A stretch of 64,000 nucleotides of DNA from Comamonas sp. lk. Lineage in GTDB: Bacteria; Pseudomonadota; Gammaproteobacteria; Burkholderiales; Burkholderiaceae_C. Each line of letters begins with the position of its first letter. Positions within the stretch are counted from its first letter, which is position 1. Position numbers and translations under genes: made by a program. The stretch spans positions 3,164,754 through 3,228,753 of the forward strand of contig NZ_UOOB01000001.1 of NCBI RefSeq assembly GCF_900564145.1, in the 5' to 3' direction. Below the pieces are notes generated by a model. That model saw nothing but the letters and a program-made list of their open reading frames with translations. It was not told the DNA's origin and ran no database searches. Below, piece by piece: positions 25,952 to 34,577 of the stretch.

Positions 25952-28450
25952 TCAGAAGCGGTAGCGCGCCGTCACCAGCACATTGCGCGGATCGCCATAC
26001 ACGCCCGTGCCGTAGGATCCCAGGCCCGGCATATACGTCTTGTCGAACAGATTGTTCACGTTGATCGACATCGACCAGTGCTTGTCCAGTTCATAGCGCG
26101 CCATCAGACCCGCGACCGCATAGGAAGGCTGGGTGGCACGCCAGTATGGGGCGCCGGGTTGCTGGTAATAGGTTTGGCTTTGCCAGGTGAGGTTGCCGCC
26201 CACCGTCCAGCGCGACCAGTCGCCGCCCAGGCGGTAGGTCGTGCCCAGCTTCAGCAGGTGACGGGGCTGGTTGGTGTTCACCGCAGGTGTGACCACGTCA
26301 GGCTGTGCCGGCGCCTTGGAAGTGCGATAGGTATAGCCCCCGAACACGTTCCAGCCCGGCGAGATGCTGCCGGACATCTCGGCCTCCAGGCCCTTGCTGG
26401 TGATGCCGTCGATGGCGGTGTAGATCTCTTCCCCGCTGGCGCCGTTGATGCCCTGGTACTGCGCCGCGTTCCTTTGCTTGATGTGGAACAGCGCCACGCT
26501 GGTGTGGAGCTGGCCGTCCAGCAGCTCGCCCTTCACGCCAACTTCTTTGCTCAGCCCTGTCAGCGGCGACAAGGGATTGCCGCCTGCATCCTTGTAGTAG
26601 GTCTGCGGGTTGAAGATATTGGTCACGCTGCCGTACACCGACCACTGCGGGTTCAGGTCATAGACCAGGCCTGCATAAGGCGTGAGCTTGCGGTTCACCT
26701 GCAGGTCGTTGTTCAGGCTGGTCTTGCCCGTAGCCAGCGCCGTGTTGGTGTCCATCATGTCGTACCAGCTGGCGCGGGCACCCAGAATGACCGACAGATC
26801 GTCCGTGGGCCGCAGGCGGGTGGCTGCCGACAGGCCTTTTTCCAGCACCACGATGTCGCGGTCAGCGTTGCGCGCGAACGTGGGCTGGGCGATGTTGCCG
26901 TCCCAGGCAAAGTAATTGGGGATGTTCGTCCAGACCGTGTTCGACATCTGCGCAGCCCGGTGCTGGCGCGAATAGCCCGCACCCAGCATCACATCGTGCG
27001 TACGGCCCAGCAGCTGGAACTTGCCGCTCAGCGCGGCGTTGAAGGTGTTGGCGTCGGTCTGCGTGGGAATGGTGCCCGCGATCATGCGAATGCCTGCGCC
27101 CGTCACCCGGTTCACGGTGCCGTTATAGGCCGCACCGTAGACCACATCGCGCGACTGCGTGAGGTGGCTGGCCGAAGCATCCAGCACCCAACCACCACCA
27201 AAGTCATGCTTGAGGTTGGCAAACAGGTTGCGGCTGTCATTGTTCCAGTAGGACCAGCGCGCAGCCGGGTTGACCGAGCGGCTGAAATCGGTGCGAGAAC
27301 CATCGCTGTAGAACAGCGGCAGGTGGCCAAAAGTGGAGCCATCGGCCTTGGATTGCATGTAGTCAAAGCCCAGGCTCAGCAAAGTGTTGGGCGTGAGATC
27401 GGCCTCGACAATGGCGTAGAAATTGCGCGTGTCCCGGCTGTAATAGTTCACGTTGGACTCGGCATTCTGGCCGGCCACCACAACACGACCTCGTACCGAG
27501 CCCGTTGCATTCAGGGAGCCCGAGACATCCACCGTCGAGCGGTAGCGATTCCAGGAACCCGCCCCCAGCTCCACCGAGGCGGCAAAGTCCTTGGTCGGTT
27601 TTTTGCGCACCAGGTTGACCACGGCCGAGGGGTTGCCCGCACCGGTCAGCAGGCCGGTAGCGCCTTTGACGACCTCTACGCGCTCATAAATGGCGCTGTC
27701 GGCCAGCGAGGTGGTGTACTGGTTGGCCGAGTCCATGGTGTTGGGCACACCGTCGAACTGGAAGTTCTCGATGGTGAAACCACGCGAATAAAAGGTGTAG
27801 CGCTCGCTATCGTTGCGGCCCACGGTGATGCCGGGGGTTTTCTCCAGCACATCGGGCACGGCGGTTAGCGCCATATCGTCCATTAGCTGTCGCGTGACCA
27901 CACTGACGGACTGGGGCGTCTCGCGCAGGCTCAAGCCCAAGCGCGTGGCCGTCGTTACCGGTCCGGTAGGCGTGTACGCGCCCTCGGCCACCACCGGACG
28001 CTCTGCAGCCGCCGTCACGGTAACGGCGGCCATCTCCGTTTCACCGGCAGCAGTGCCGGCCACAGCCTGGCTTACCTGGGGCACGCGGCGCAGCGCCCAG
28101 CCACCGCCGCTTTGGCGCACGGCCTGCCAGTCAGAGCCCTTGAGCAGCGCTGCAAAAACACCTTCCACGCTATAGCTGCCGCGCAGCCCGGCGCTGTTGC
28201 GACCAGAGGTCTGCTCGGGTGTAAAGATCAGCGCCACACCGGCCTGACCGGCGGCACTGCGCAAGGCGGAATCCAGGGCCCCGGCCGGGATGTCGTAGCT
28301 GCGTTGTTCCAGCGCCTGAGCGTGAGCCGCCGCTCCAGCCAGCGGCAGTGCGGCGACGGTGCCGGCACACAAAGCCCAATGCACGGCACGGGCCAACAGG
28401 GTGGGCGCAAAAACGCGGCGCACGGGCCGCTGAGGTTTTTGAAGATACAT
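25952..28450 (-). CDS. TonB-dependent siderophore receptor with STN signalling domain
   Basis: An 832-aa outer-membrane receptor. The signal peptide ends near AAAHAQA (about residue 46). An STN domain follows (YDIPAGALDSALRSAAGQAGVALIF, about residues 50-110), then the plug with SLRETPQSVSVVTRQLMDD, and the barrel ending NVLVTARYRF with a terminal Phe. The STN domain is the hallmark of receptors that signal to a FecR-type anti-sigma factor, and such a pair lies upstream at 31089-32693. It resembles FpvA/FoxA/FhuE-like ferric-siderophore receptors; the siderophore cannot be told. The ATG at 28450 begins a normal signal peptide. Confidence 0.95.
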   Translation of the reverse strand: MYLQKPQRPVRRVFAPTLLARAVHWALCAGTVAALPLAGAAAHAQALEQRSYDIPAGALDSALRSAAGQAGVALIFTPEQTSGRNSAGLRGSYSVEGVFAALLKGSDWQAVRQSGGGWALRRVPQVSQAVAGTAAGETEMAAVTVTAAAERPVVAEGAYTPTGPVTTATRLGLSLRETPQSVSVVTRQLMDDMALTAVPDVLEKTPGITVGRNDSERYTFYSRGFTIENFQFDGVPNTMDSANQYTTSLADSAIYERVEVVKGATGLLTGAGNPSAVVNLVRKKPTKDFAASVELGAGSWNRYRSTVDVSGSLNATGSVRGRVVVAGQNAESNVNYYSRDTRNFYAIVEADLTPNTLLSLGFDYMQSKADGSTFGHLPLFYSDGSRTDFSRSVNPAARWSYWNNDSRNLFANLKHDFGGGWVLDASASHLTQSRDVVYGAAYNGTVNRVTGAGIRMIAGTIPTQTDANTFNAALSGKFQLLGRTHDVMLGAGYSRQHRAAQMSNTVWTNIPNYFAWDGNIAQPTFARNADRDIVVLEKGLSAATRLRPTDDLSVILGARASWYDMMDTNTALATGKTSLNNDLQVNRKLTPYAGLVYDLNPQWSVYGSVTNIFNPQTYYKDAGGNPLSPLTGLSKEVGVKGELLDGQLHTSVALFHIKQRNAAQYQGINGASGEEIYTAIDGITSKGLEAEMSGSISPGWNVFGGYTYRTSKAPAQPDVVTPAVNTNQPRHLLKLGTTYRLGGDWSRWTVGGNLTWQSQTYYQQPGAPYWRATQPSYAVAGLMARYELDKHWSMSINVNNLFDKTYMPGLGSYGTGVYGDPRNVLVTARYRF

Positions 28451-28539
28451 GGTGTTGAACAGTCTTTGAATCCGATGGCAATGAATGAAAGCTCTCGGAA
28501 ACAAAGAAGCCTGAGGAATCAAATCGGGTCAGGTCCGAT

Positions 28540-28554
28540 TGAAAATAATTTCTA
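28540..28554. promoter_or_regulatory. Possible weak Fur box upstream of the receptor gene
   Basis: The 15-mer TGAAAATAATTTCTA matches 11 of 15 positions of the Fur consensus TGATAATNATTATCA (read on the minus strand). It lies about 90 bp upstream of the receptor start. Weaker than the site at 32731-32749. Confidence 0.35.
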
Positions 28555-28634
28555 ACACTCTTAAAACAATAGCAATATGCGCTTTACGCATAAGCACTAC
28601 GACGCAAAAAGACTGAAAATACAGCCAACCTCCG

Positions 28635-28928
28635 CTACATCGCCCGTCGCGGCCATATGCCAACCAACAGGGTGCTAGTGAAGGCGCCCAGAGAAAGCCA
28701 GCCCAGCCAAGCCACCACGCCGACAGAGGTACCCCATCCAACAAGGCAGACGAGCAAGCAAGCCGCCAGCAGCAGCGCACCTGCCGTTCGCAACACATAG
28801 CGGTGCAGCCGGGGCTGCGTCATATTCCCCGTGAGCTGTTGGTAATGACGCTCCATGGCAAAGGCCAGCGCAGTCATGCCCGTCCAGGCCAGTGCCCATG
28901 CCGCCAAAGCAGCTTGCAACATGCTCAT
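28635..28928 (-). CDS. DUF3325 small membrane protein
   Basis: A 97-aa protein with three hydrophobic helices (LAAWALAWTGMTALAFAM; TAGALLLAACLLVCLVGW; VVAWLGWLSLGAFTSTLLVG) of the DUF3325 type, which is found with PepSY membrane proteins in iron-uptake operons. Its ATG overlaps the stop of the PepSY gene by 4 bp, so it is translated in the same operon. The molecular role is unknown. Confidence 0.85.
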   Translation of the reverse strand: MSMLQAALAAWALAWTGMTALAFAMERHYQQLTGNMTQPRLHRYVLRTAGALLLAACLLVCLVGWGTSVGVVAWLGWLSLGAFTSTLLVGIWPRRAM

Positions 28929-30625
28929 GCTTCTATCTCCTTCGCCTTCTGGGCGCCTGATCCGCTCCATCTGTTCGGTCGCTCGGCGATTGCGGGACGG
29001 TGCAGCAGACTGCGGCAGGCCAGAGCCGCCGCCAGCCCCAAGACCACGATACATAGCTCCAATCCTGCGCTTTCCCAGTCGCCACGCCGAATTTGCGCGG
29101 CCAATTGGTCGCCCACCGTGACCCAGTTCAACACCGGCAGCAGCAAGCACAGTGCGGCCAGAGCGGCCAGTTGCTCTTTCCAGGCCGAGGAAGTCGATCT
29201 GCACAGAGCGTGGGCTAAGGCCAGCAGCCACAGGCCAAAAAACACCGCCAGTTCCCAGTCGCGGCGGTGGGCCAGTTCGACGGGGATCAGACGGTTGCCC
29301 CACAGATAGCCGACACAGGCCAGCATCAAGCCGGCAATCGCCGCCACATTCAGGCTTTCAATCAAACCGTAAACACCTGCCGTGGCCGCACCGAACTCCC
29401 CTTCGTGCTTGGAGCGGCGCTTGACCATGAACAAGATGGCACCGCTTGCCACCATGGCGCTACCGGCCAGGCCGCAAAAAAAGTACAGCCACTTCAGCGC
29501 CCAACCGCCAAACTTGACCTTGTGCAGCCCCGTCATCGCCGACTGCGCCAGGGCCGCGCGACCGCCCCCCACCGCACCCGGCTGGCGCACCTGCAGCACT
29601 TCACCCGTTGCGACAGAGAACATGGCCATGCCGCTGGCGGCACTCAGACGATGTAGCAGTTCGTCCTCCGCATTCCAGCCATAGACGCTGATGCGCGCTG
29701 CAGCGTCGCCCGGATCGTCGATCACCACCGCACGTACAGGTTGGCCCATGAGTTGCTGCCCGCGCAAGGCGAAGGACTCCAGATCAGGCACGGCCATGGC
29801 AACACCCGAGCGCGCTGGCTTGCCCGGATCTTCCAGAGCCTGCTGGTAGGCCAGTTCACCAGCAGAGCCTGCCCCGAAGAAGGTCAGCACGCCGCTGGGC
29901 ATAAAGCTCAGGGCCGAAATCATGATGCCGGTATAGGCAATCATCAGCTGAAAAGGCAGAGTCAGCACCCCGACGGCGTTGTGCGCATCCAGCCAGCTGC
30001 GCTGACCCTTGCGTGGGCGGAAGGTGAAAAAATCCTGAAAAATGCGCCGATGCGTGATGACGCCGCTGACCAGCGCCACCAGCATGGCGAGCGCCGCAAT
30101 GCCCACCACCCACAGACCCAGCTTGCCCGCATGCAGCTGGTAGTGAAACTCCACAAAATGGCGCCCGCCCTGCGTGCTGCGGGCTTTGGACTTGACCGGA
30201 GCCAAGACATCCCCCGTCACCGGGTCCAGGCTGGCTTCGGCATATTCGCGCCGGCTGTCATACCAGTAGGCGATCAGAGGGCCTGCCCCTTCGGCATTGG
30301 CCGGCCATAGCTCCCACATCTTCGCGCCGGGATGCTGTTTTTGCATGTAAGCCAACCCGAATGCCAGACGCTGCGCTAGTTCAGCCCTGCGGATGTCATT
30401 GCCTTGCGGGCCTGCCTTGTGCTCAGCTTCCTCGGCAGCCTCTTCGGCATGGTGCTCGGGCGTCATCCAGTGGGTAATCGGCTCTCTGAACACGGCCAAT
30501 GTGCCAGTCAGCAAAATGGCAAACAGCAACCACGACACCCACAATCCGCACCATGTGTGCAGCCAGGCCTGAGCCTGGCGCATGCCGCCCTGCGCAGCGC
30601 CACTGGTATTTTTCGTTCGCGCCAT
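28925..30625 (-). CDS. PepSY-associated TM protein, iron-regulated (PiuB/FsrB-like)
   Basis: A 566-aa inner-membrane protein. It begins with a helix in WLHTWCGLWVSWLLFAILLTGTLAVF, followed by PepSY regions and further helices (GLWVVGIAALAMLVALVSGVITHRRIF; LKWLYFFCGLAGSAMVASGAILFMVKRR), with four more helices at the C-terminus. Conserved His residues such as H16 and those in VITHRRIF and LDAHNAVG are typical of members proposed to be ferric-siderophore reductases. It lies between DUF3649 (2-bp gap) and DUF3325 (4-bp overlap). The likely role is reductive iron release from the imported siderophore; this is inferred from family and context. Confidence 0.9.
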   Translation of the reverse strand: MARTKNTSGAAQGGMRQAQAWLHTWCGLWVSWLLFAILLTGTLAVFREPITHWMTPEHHAEEAAEEAEHKAGPQGNDIRRAELAQRLAFGLAYMQKQHPGAKMWELWPANAEGAGPLIAYWYDSRREYAEASLDPVTGDVLAPVKSKARSTQGGRHFVEFHYQLHAGKLGLWVVGIAALAMLVALVSGVITHRRIFQDFFTFRPRKGQRSWLDAHNAVGVLTLPFQLMIAYTGIMISALSFMPSGVLTFFGAGSAGELAYQQALEDPGKPARSGVAMAVPDLESFALRGQQLMGQPVRAVVIDDPGDAAARISVYGWNAEDELLHRLSAASGMAMFSVATGEVLQVRQPGAVGGGRAALAQSAMTGLHKVKFGGWALKWLYFFCGLAGSAMVASGAILFMVKRRSKHEGEFGAATAGVYGLIESLNVAAIAGLMLACVGYLWGNRLIPVELAHRRDWELAVFFGLWLLALAHALCRSTSSAWKEQLAALAALCLLLPVLNWVTVGDQLAAQIRRGDWESAGLELCIVVLGLAAALACRSLLHRPAIAERPNRWSGSGAQKAKEIEA

Positions 30626-30627
30626 GG

Positions 30628-30948
30628 TCAGCCTCCCCAGCCAGTCATGCAAGCAGCCATAGCCGCCAGCGCTGCTGAAGGCAGCAACAAGCACAGCCAG
30701 GCGCTGCGCAGCGATATCGGCAGGAACACCGCAGCAATGATCACCGGGTAAAGCACAAAGCCAGACTGCATGCCGACCAGGATGGCCTCAGCTCTGGAGC
30801 TGCCCAGCGCCGACCCCAAGGCACCACACCACACGATCCAGACGCTGGTCAGCAGATACCCGCCGAAAACAGCTGCCATGATCCGGGACAGCAAGCGCAG
30901 ACCAGAGTGCCGAAGCAAGAAAAAACGTATGGGTAATCGACAAGACAT
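30628..30948 (-). CDS. DUF3649 small membrane protein
   Basis: A 106-aa protein with about three hydrophobic helices (LSRIMAAVFGGYLLTSVWIVWCGAL; VLYPVIIAAVFLPISL; LCLLLPSAALAAMAACM), matching the DUF3649 family that precedes PepSY genes in iron loci. The ATG at 30948 starts at a short basic N-terminus; the open frame upstream has no conserved sequence. It is the first of three tightly packed genes (DUF3649, PepSY, DUF3325). Confidence 0.82.
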   Translation of the reverse strand: MSCRLPIRFFLLRHSGLRLLSRIMAAVFGGYLLTSVWIVWCGALGSALGSSRAEAILVGMQSGFVLYPVIIAAVFLPISLRSAWLCLLLPSAALAAMAACMTGWGG

Positions 30949-30978
30949 GGGCGTGGGCAGATAAAAACGATGTGACGA

Positions 30979-31010
30979 TGCCGGGCACATGCATCCATGT
31001 ACGCCCGGCA
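30979..31010. other. Hairpin between fecR-like and DUF3649 genes
   Basis: The arms TGCCGGGC and GCCCGGCA pair perfectly, with an inner ACATG/CATGT pairing. There is no immediate T-run on the minus strand (TTTTT comes about 12 bases later). It could attenuate transcription or protect mRNA ends between the regulatory genes and the membrane-protein operon. Confidence 0.5.
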
Positions 31011-31088
31011 CTTCCCTTTTGAGATCTATGACGCACGAGATTTCAAAAAGGGTCACCCACTCCCGAGGGCAATGCCCTGCTCGCCACT

Positions 31089-32159
31089 TCAGCGACCGCT
31101 GATCGGCCTCGCCTCCACCACCACCCACCAAGGGAAACGCCAGCGCACCTGCACGGGCAGCGAGTTCGGCAGCATGGCCAGCACAGCGTCGGTATTGGCC
31201 ATGCTGCCTTCAGGCCCCAAAGGGAAAACGCCGGAAAAACGCACTCCGGCCACGGCGCGATCAACGCGCAGCCAGCCGTTGCGGTAGCGGCCCAGCTCGA
31301 CGAGAAAATCGTCCAATCGCTGGTTATCCACCCAAAGCTGCCCCCGACTCCAGGCCAGCTCCCGTTCGCCAGCGGCAACTGGCTCCTGTATGTGTGAGCG
31401 TTCAAAACTCACTGTTTGACCCGCGTCCAGCCGCAGCGGAGCACTTTCCTGTGCGGCATCCACGGGGTGAATTTCCACCGCTCCCTCGAACACGGCAACC
31501 TGCGTCATGCCGGCGTTCTGGCGCACGGTAAAGCGCGTACCCAGCGCACGCACGCGGCCTTCTGCGGTTTCAACCACAAAGGGCAAAGCGCCCAGCTCAC
31601 TCGCCGGGTGGCCGGTGGTGAACAAGGCTTCGCCCTGCAGCAGGCGCACGCTGCGCTCCTTGCCTGAAAAACTCAATACCAGCGCACTGCGAGTGCCCAG
31701 CAGCAGCTCGGTACCATCGGGCAGCGTATGACGCTGGCGCTCGCCAGTGCCGCTGCGATAGTCGGCCGCCAGTTGCTGCCATTGCGGTGTGCGAGTGGCC
31801 ACCCAGCCTGCACCGGCGGCCGTGCCCACGCCCACGAACAAGGCCAGCAAGCGGCGCCGTGATGCGGACGCTGGCGCTGCGTGCAGAGTGCGGTAGCCCA
31901 GACCGCCTGCATTCAATCCTGGCAAAGCGCCGGTAATGGACTGCAGATGCTTCCAGGCACGCGCATGGTCTGCATGGGCGTCATGCCACTGGCGCCAGCG
32001 CTTTTGCTCGGCAGCCGTAACTGCGCCGCCATGCAAGCGCGTGAACCAGTCTGCTGCCGCCTCAGCAACGGCTGCATCCAAAGGTGCGCCGCCGGCACGC
32101 AGCTGTGCGCCCGTGCCCGGTGCAGGGGCCGCCAAGCGGCCGGTGGAGTGGAGTGTCAT
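31089..32159 (-). CDS. FecR-type anti-sigma factor
   Basis: A 356-aa membrane regulator. Residues about 30-75 form the cytoplasmic DUF4880 region with conserved Trp (AADWFTRLHGG; WRQWHDAHADHARAWKHL). A single helix LLALFVGVGTAAGAGWVA spans the membrane near residues 104-121, and the periplasmic FecR domain follows (LPDGTELLLGTRSALVL; GEALFTTGH; VRALGTRFTVRQ). It would hold the sigma factor encoded upstream and receive the signal from the STN domain of the receptor. It starts 24 bp after the sigma gene. Confidence 0.94.
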   Translation of the reverse strand: MTLHSTGRLAAPAPGTGAQLRAGGAPLDAAVAEAAADWFTRLHGGAVTAAEQKRWRQWHDAHADHARAWKHLQSITGALPGLNAGGLGYRTLHAAPASASRRRLLALFVGVGTAAGAGWVATRTPQWQQLAADYRSGTGERQRHTLPDGTELLLGTRSALVLSFSGKERSVRLLQGEALFTTGHPASELGALPFVVETAEGRVRALGTRFTVRQNAGMTQVAVFEGAVEIHPVDAAQESAPLRLDAGQTVSFERSHIQEPVAAGERELAWSRGQLWVDNQRLDDFLVELGRYRNGWLRVDRAVAGVRFSGVFPLGPEGSMANTDAVLAMLPNSLPVQVRWRFPWWVVVEARPISGR

Positions 32160-32183
32160 GACGGAGTAAACGCGATGCCTGGA

Positions 32184-32693
32184 TCAGGCCAGCACCAGGA
32201 AAAAACATTGACGGTGCGCCTGCATCAGATAGCGCTTGACCGAAGTCATGGAGACCCCCAGCCGCTCGGCAATGGCGGCATAAGTCAGGCCTTCCAGATG
32301 GGCCAGCAAAAAGGCTTCGCGGGCCTTGGGAGCCAGCGCATCCAGTACTTGATCCACGGCCTGCAGGGATTCAAGCGCGATCAGGCGCTCTTCCGGCGGC
32401 GGCGCCAGCTCTTCAGCCAGCAAGGCCAGCGCATCCAGATAGGCGCGCTCCAGCACACGACGGCGATAGTGGCGAATGAGCAGATTCTTGGCCACCGTGA
32501 CAAGAAAAGGCCGGGGCTGCTCTATGCGCGTCGCCATGCCTGAGACGATGACGTTGACAAAGGTGTCGTGCGCGATGTCAGATGCTTCAAACGTATTGCC
32601 CAGCTTGCCCCGCAGCCAGTTCTGCAACCAACCATGGTGTTCAACGTACAGGGTGTGGACGGGATCAGCAGGGGTGGAGGAAGAAGCGGTCAC
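32184..32693 (-). CDS. FecI-type ECF sigma factor
   Basis: A 169-aa ECF sigma factor. Region 2 is visible as LYVEHHGWLQNWLRGKLGN and FEASDIAHDTFVNVI, and region 4 as LDALAPKAREAFLLAHLEGLTYAAIAERLGVSMTSVKRYL. This is the iron-transport (FecI) subgroup pattern. It is expected to transcribe the receptor gene at 25952-28450 when the FecR-type protein signals. A strong Fur-box match lies about 40 bp upstream of its start, so iron status should control its expression. Confidence 0.95.
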   Translation of the reverse strand: MTASSSTPADPVHTLYVEHHGWLQNWLRGKLGNTFEASDIAHDTFVNVIVSGMATRIEQPRPFLVTVAKNLLIRHYRRRVLERAYLDALALLAEELAPPPEERLIALESLQAVDQVLDALAPKAREAFLLAHLEGLTYAAIAERLGVSMTSVKRYLMQAHRQCFFLVLA

Positions 32694-32730
32694 AGGCTGT
32701 AGGGCCGCGATGACGCGACACTGACTTGAT

Positions 32731-32749
32731 ATTGAGAACTATTCTCATT
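32731..32749. promoter_or_regulatory. Fur box upstream of the ECF sigma gene
   Basis: The 19-mer ATTGAGAACTATTCTCATT (plus strand) contains TGAGAA-N3-TTCTCA with perfect 6-bp arms, close to the classical Fur consensus. It lies 38-56 bp upstream of the sigma start, a normal operator position. Confidence 0.75.
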
Positions 32750-32907
32750 GTAACAACGAATCAAGTTTTCTCTACGGACCGCCAGCACTCGTGGCTCTGC
32801 TCCCGCGGCTGCATCTGCAACACTGCTACGGCGCTGCATAGGCCGGTCGCGCTATCTGTGCGGCTTACGTCTCCAGCATTTCCATTTCCATGCCAATGTC
32901 AAAGACC

Positions 32908-32944
32908 AAAGGCTGCCACCCGTATCTACGGGGAGCAGCCTTTT
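32908..32944 (-). terminator. Rho-independent terminator of exonuclease I gene
   Basis: The stem AAAGGCTGC / GCAGCCTTT encloses a further CCCGTA/TACGGG pairing. On the minus strand it lies 31 bp beyond the sbcB stop. The T-run is short (TTT), but the hairpin is long. Confidence 0.75.
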
Positions 32945-32974
32945 AGGATGACACGAATCGCCCAAATGGGTCGA

Positions 32975-34414
32975 TCAGGCCTCGGGCACCATGCCGTCGG
33001 CGTAGTCGTAAAGATCGCCCAGAATCTCTTCGGCACGCTCGTCGGCGGTTTCGGACAGGGCGTCGATCATGGCAAACATCTGCTCGGCCGTACGCGCGCC
33101 GCCCTGGCCTTCAATCAGGCAGGCAGCGCGATGCTGCTCCCAGCGCTGCTGCTCGGCGGCGTTCAGCATCATGGGGAAGTTGCGCGCCCGGTAGCGCCAG
33201 ACCAGCTCGGTCAGGCGCGGGTCGTCAAAGCCGGTCTTGTCCAGCGCCAGTTCCTGGGGCGAGAGCCGCTTGACGCGCTCCAGGCGGCGGCGGTCTTCGT
33301 TGCCCACAAAACCGCCGTACAGATCCTGATCGGCATCCAGCGGCTCGCCCGCCTCGCGCGTGAACACAGCCTTCCACTGGGCGCTCATATCGGGCAGGTC
33401 GCGGGCAATGGCGGCAAATTCCAGGCATTGCTCCATATTCACGCCCCATTTCTCGGCCATGGCCGGGCTCAGCGTCTTGAGGCTACCCACCACCATGGGC
33501 GATTTGTTGATGTGAATGCTCTTGATGGGCAGGCGCGTAACGCCTTCGGGCAGCTCTGCCTGGCGGGTAAACAGGCGCAGGCGCAGGTCTTCAATGCTGA
33601 TACCGGCCAGCTCGCTGGGGTCTTGGGCCAGATCCCAGCAAATCACCTCGTTCTTGTTGGTCGGATGGGTGGCCAGCGGCCACATCACGGCCAGGCAGCC
33701 GCGCTCGGGGCGGATCATGCCGGTGATGTGCAGAAACGGGCGTGCATGCTCCTGAATCGCGGGCAAGCCCATCTCGCGCAGCGCCCCGTCTTTTTTATGC
33801 AGGCCAAAGGCAAAGTCGAACAGACGCGGCTGCTTGTCGCGAATCAGGCGGGCCAGTCCAATCGTGGCACGCACATCGCTCAAGGCATCGTGGGCCTGCT
33901 CGTGCAGCAAGCCGTTGGCGCGGGCAAGGTCTTCGAGCTTGAAGCTGGGCGAGCCGTCTTCCTTTTGGGGCCAGTGAATGCCGTCGGGCCGCAGCGCATA
34001 GACCATGCGCACCACGTCCAGCAGATCCCAGCGGCCGCAGCCGTTTTGCCACTCACGCGCATAGGGATCGATCAGATTGCGCCAGAACATGAAGCGCGTG
34101 ATCTCATCATCAAAGCGAATCGTGTTGTAGCCCACGCCCACGGTGCCGGGCTGGGCCAGCTCGGCCTCGATGAGGGCCGCAAATTCATGCTCGGGAATGC
34201 CGTCTTCCAGCGCCCGCTGGGGGGTGATGCCGGTGATCAGACAGGATTGCGGGTCGGGCAGATAGTCGTTGGCGGGCTGGCAATACCACATGACGGGCTC
34301 GCCGATCTCGTTGAGCTGGTCATCCGTGCGTATGCCTGCAAACTGTGCCGGGCGGTCGTAGCGCGGCTGGGCGCCAAAGGTTTCGTAGTCGTGCCAGAAA
34401 AAGGTATGAGCCAT
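32975..34414 (-). CDS. sbcB: Exodeoxyribonuclease I
   Basis: A 479-aa 3'-5' single-strand DNA exonuclease (DEDDh family). Exo motif I is FFWHDYETFG near the N-terminus with the catalytic Asp and Glu. Motif II lies in VGYNTIRFDDEITRFMFWRN and motif III in EQAHDALSDVRATIGLARL with the His-Asp pair. The SH3-like and C-terminal helical regions follow (KSIHINKSPMVV; NFPMMLNAAE). Length matches E. coli SbcB. The ATG at 34414 gives the canonical MAHTFFWHDYETFG start; an in-frame start at 34450 adds 12 residues. Confidence 0.96.
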   Translation of the reverse strand: MAHTFFWHDYETFGAQPRYDRPAQFAGIRTDDQLNEIGEPVMWYCQPANDYLPDPQSCLITGITPQRALEDGIPEHEFAALIEAELAQPGTVGVGYNTIRFDDEITRFMFWRNLIDPYAREWQNGCGRWDLLDVVRMVYALRPDGIHWPQKEDGSPSFKLEDLARANGLLHEQAHDALSDVRATIGLARLIRDKQPRLFDFAFGLHKKDGALREMGLPAIQEHARPFLHITGMIRPERGCLAVMWPLATHPTNKNEVICWDLAQDPSELAGISIEDLRLRLFTRQAELPEGVTRLPIKSIHINKSPMVVGSLKTLSPAMAEKWGVNMEQCLEFAAIARDLPDMSAQWKAVFTREAGEPLDADQDLYGGFVGNEDRRRLERVKRLSPQELALDKTGFDDPRLTELVWRYRARNFPMMLNAAEQQRWEQHRAACLIEGQGGARTAEQMFAMIDALSETADERAEEILGDLYDYADGMVPEA

Positions 34415-34577
34415 GGAGGCCAAGTATGCCCGCGAACCAGGGGGCTTCAAGGCAAATGCTGCGGCGGCGTCGGCCTCTGCTTTCAGGATATTTGGTCTTC
34501 AAAAATTCAAGAAAAATACGGTTAAACCCCTTTTATTTGTTGTGCTTACAGCTATCAAAATCAAAGTACTGCGGAAA

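Noticed and set aside
26078..27868. Open frame of about 600 codons on the plus strand opposite the TonB-dependent receptor
   Set aside because: Antisense of a certain receptor gene; no signal peptide or motif.
32726..34525. Open frame of about 600 codons on the plus strand opposite sbcB
   Set aside because: Antisense of exonuclease I; it also runs through the terminator and Fur-box region.
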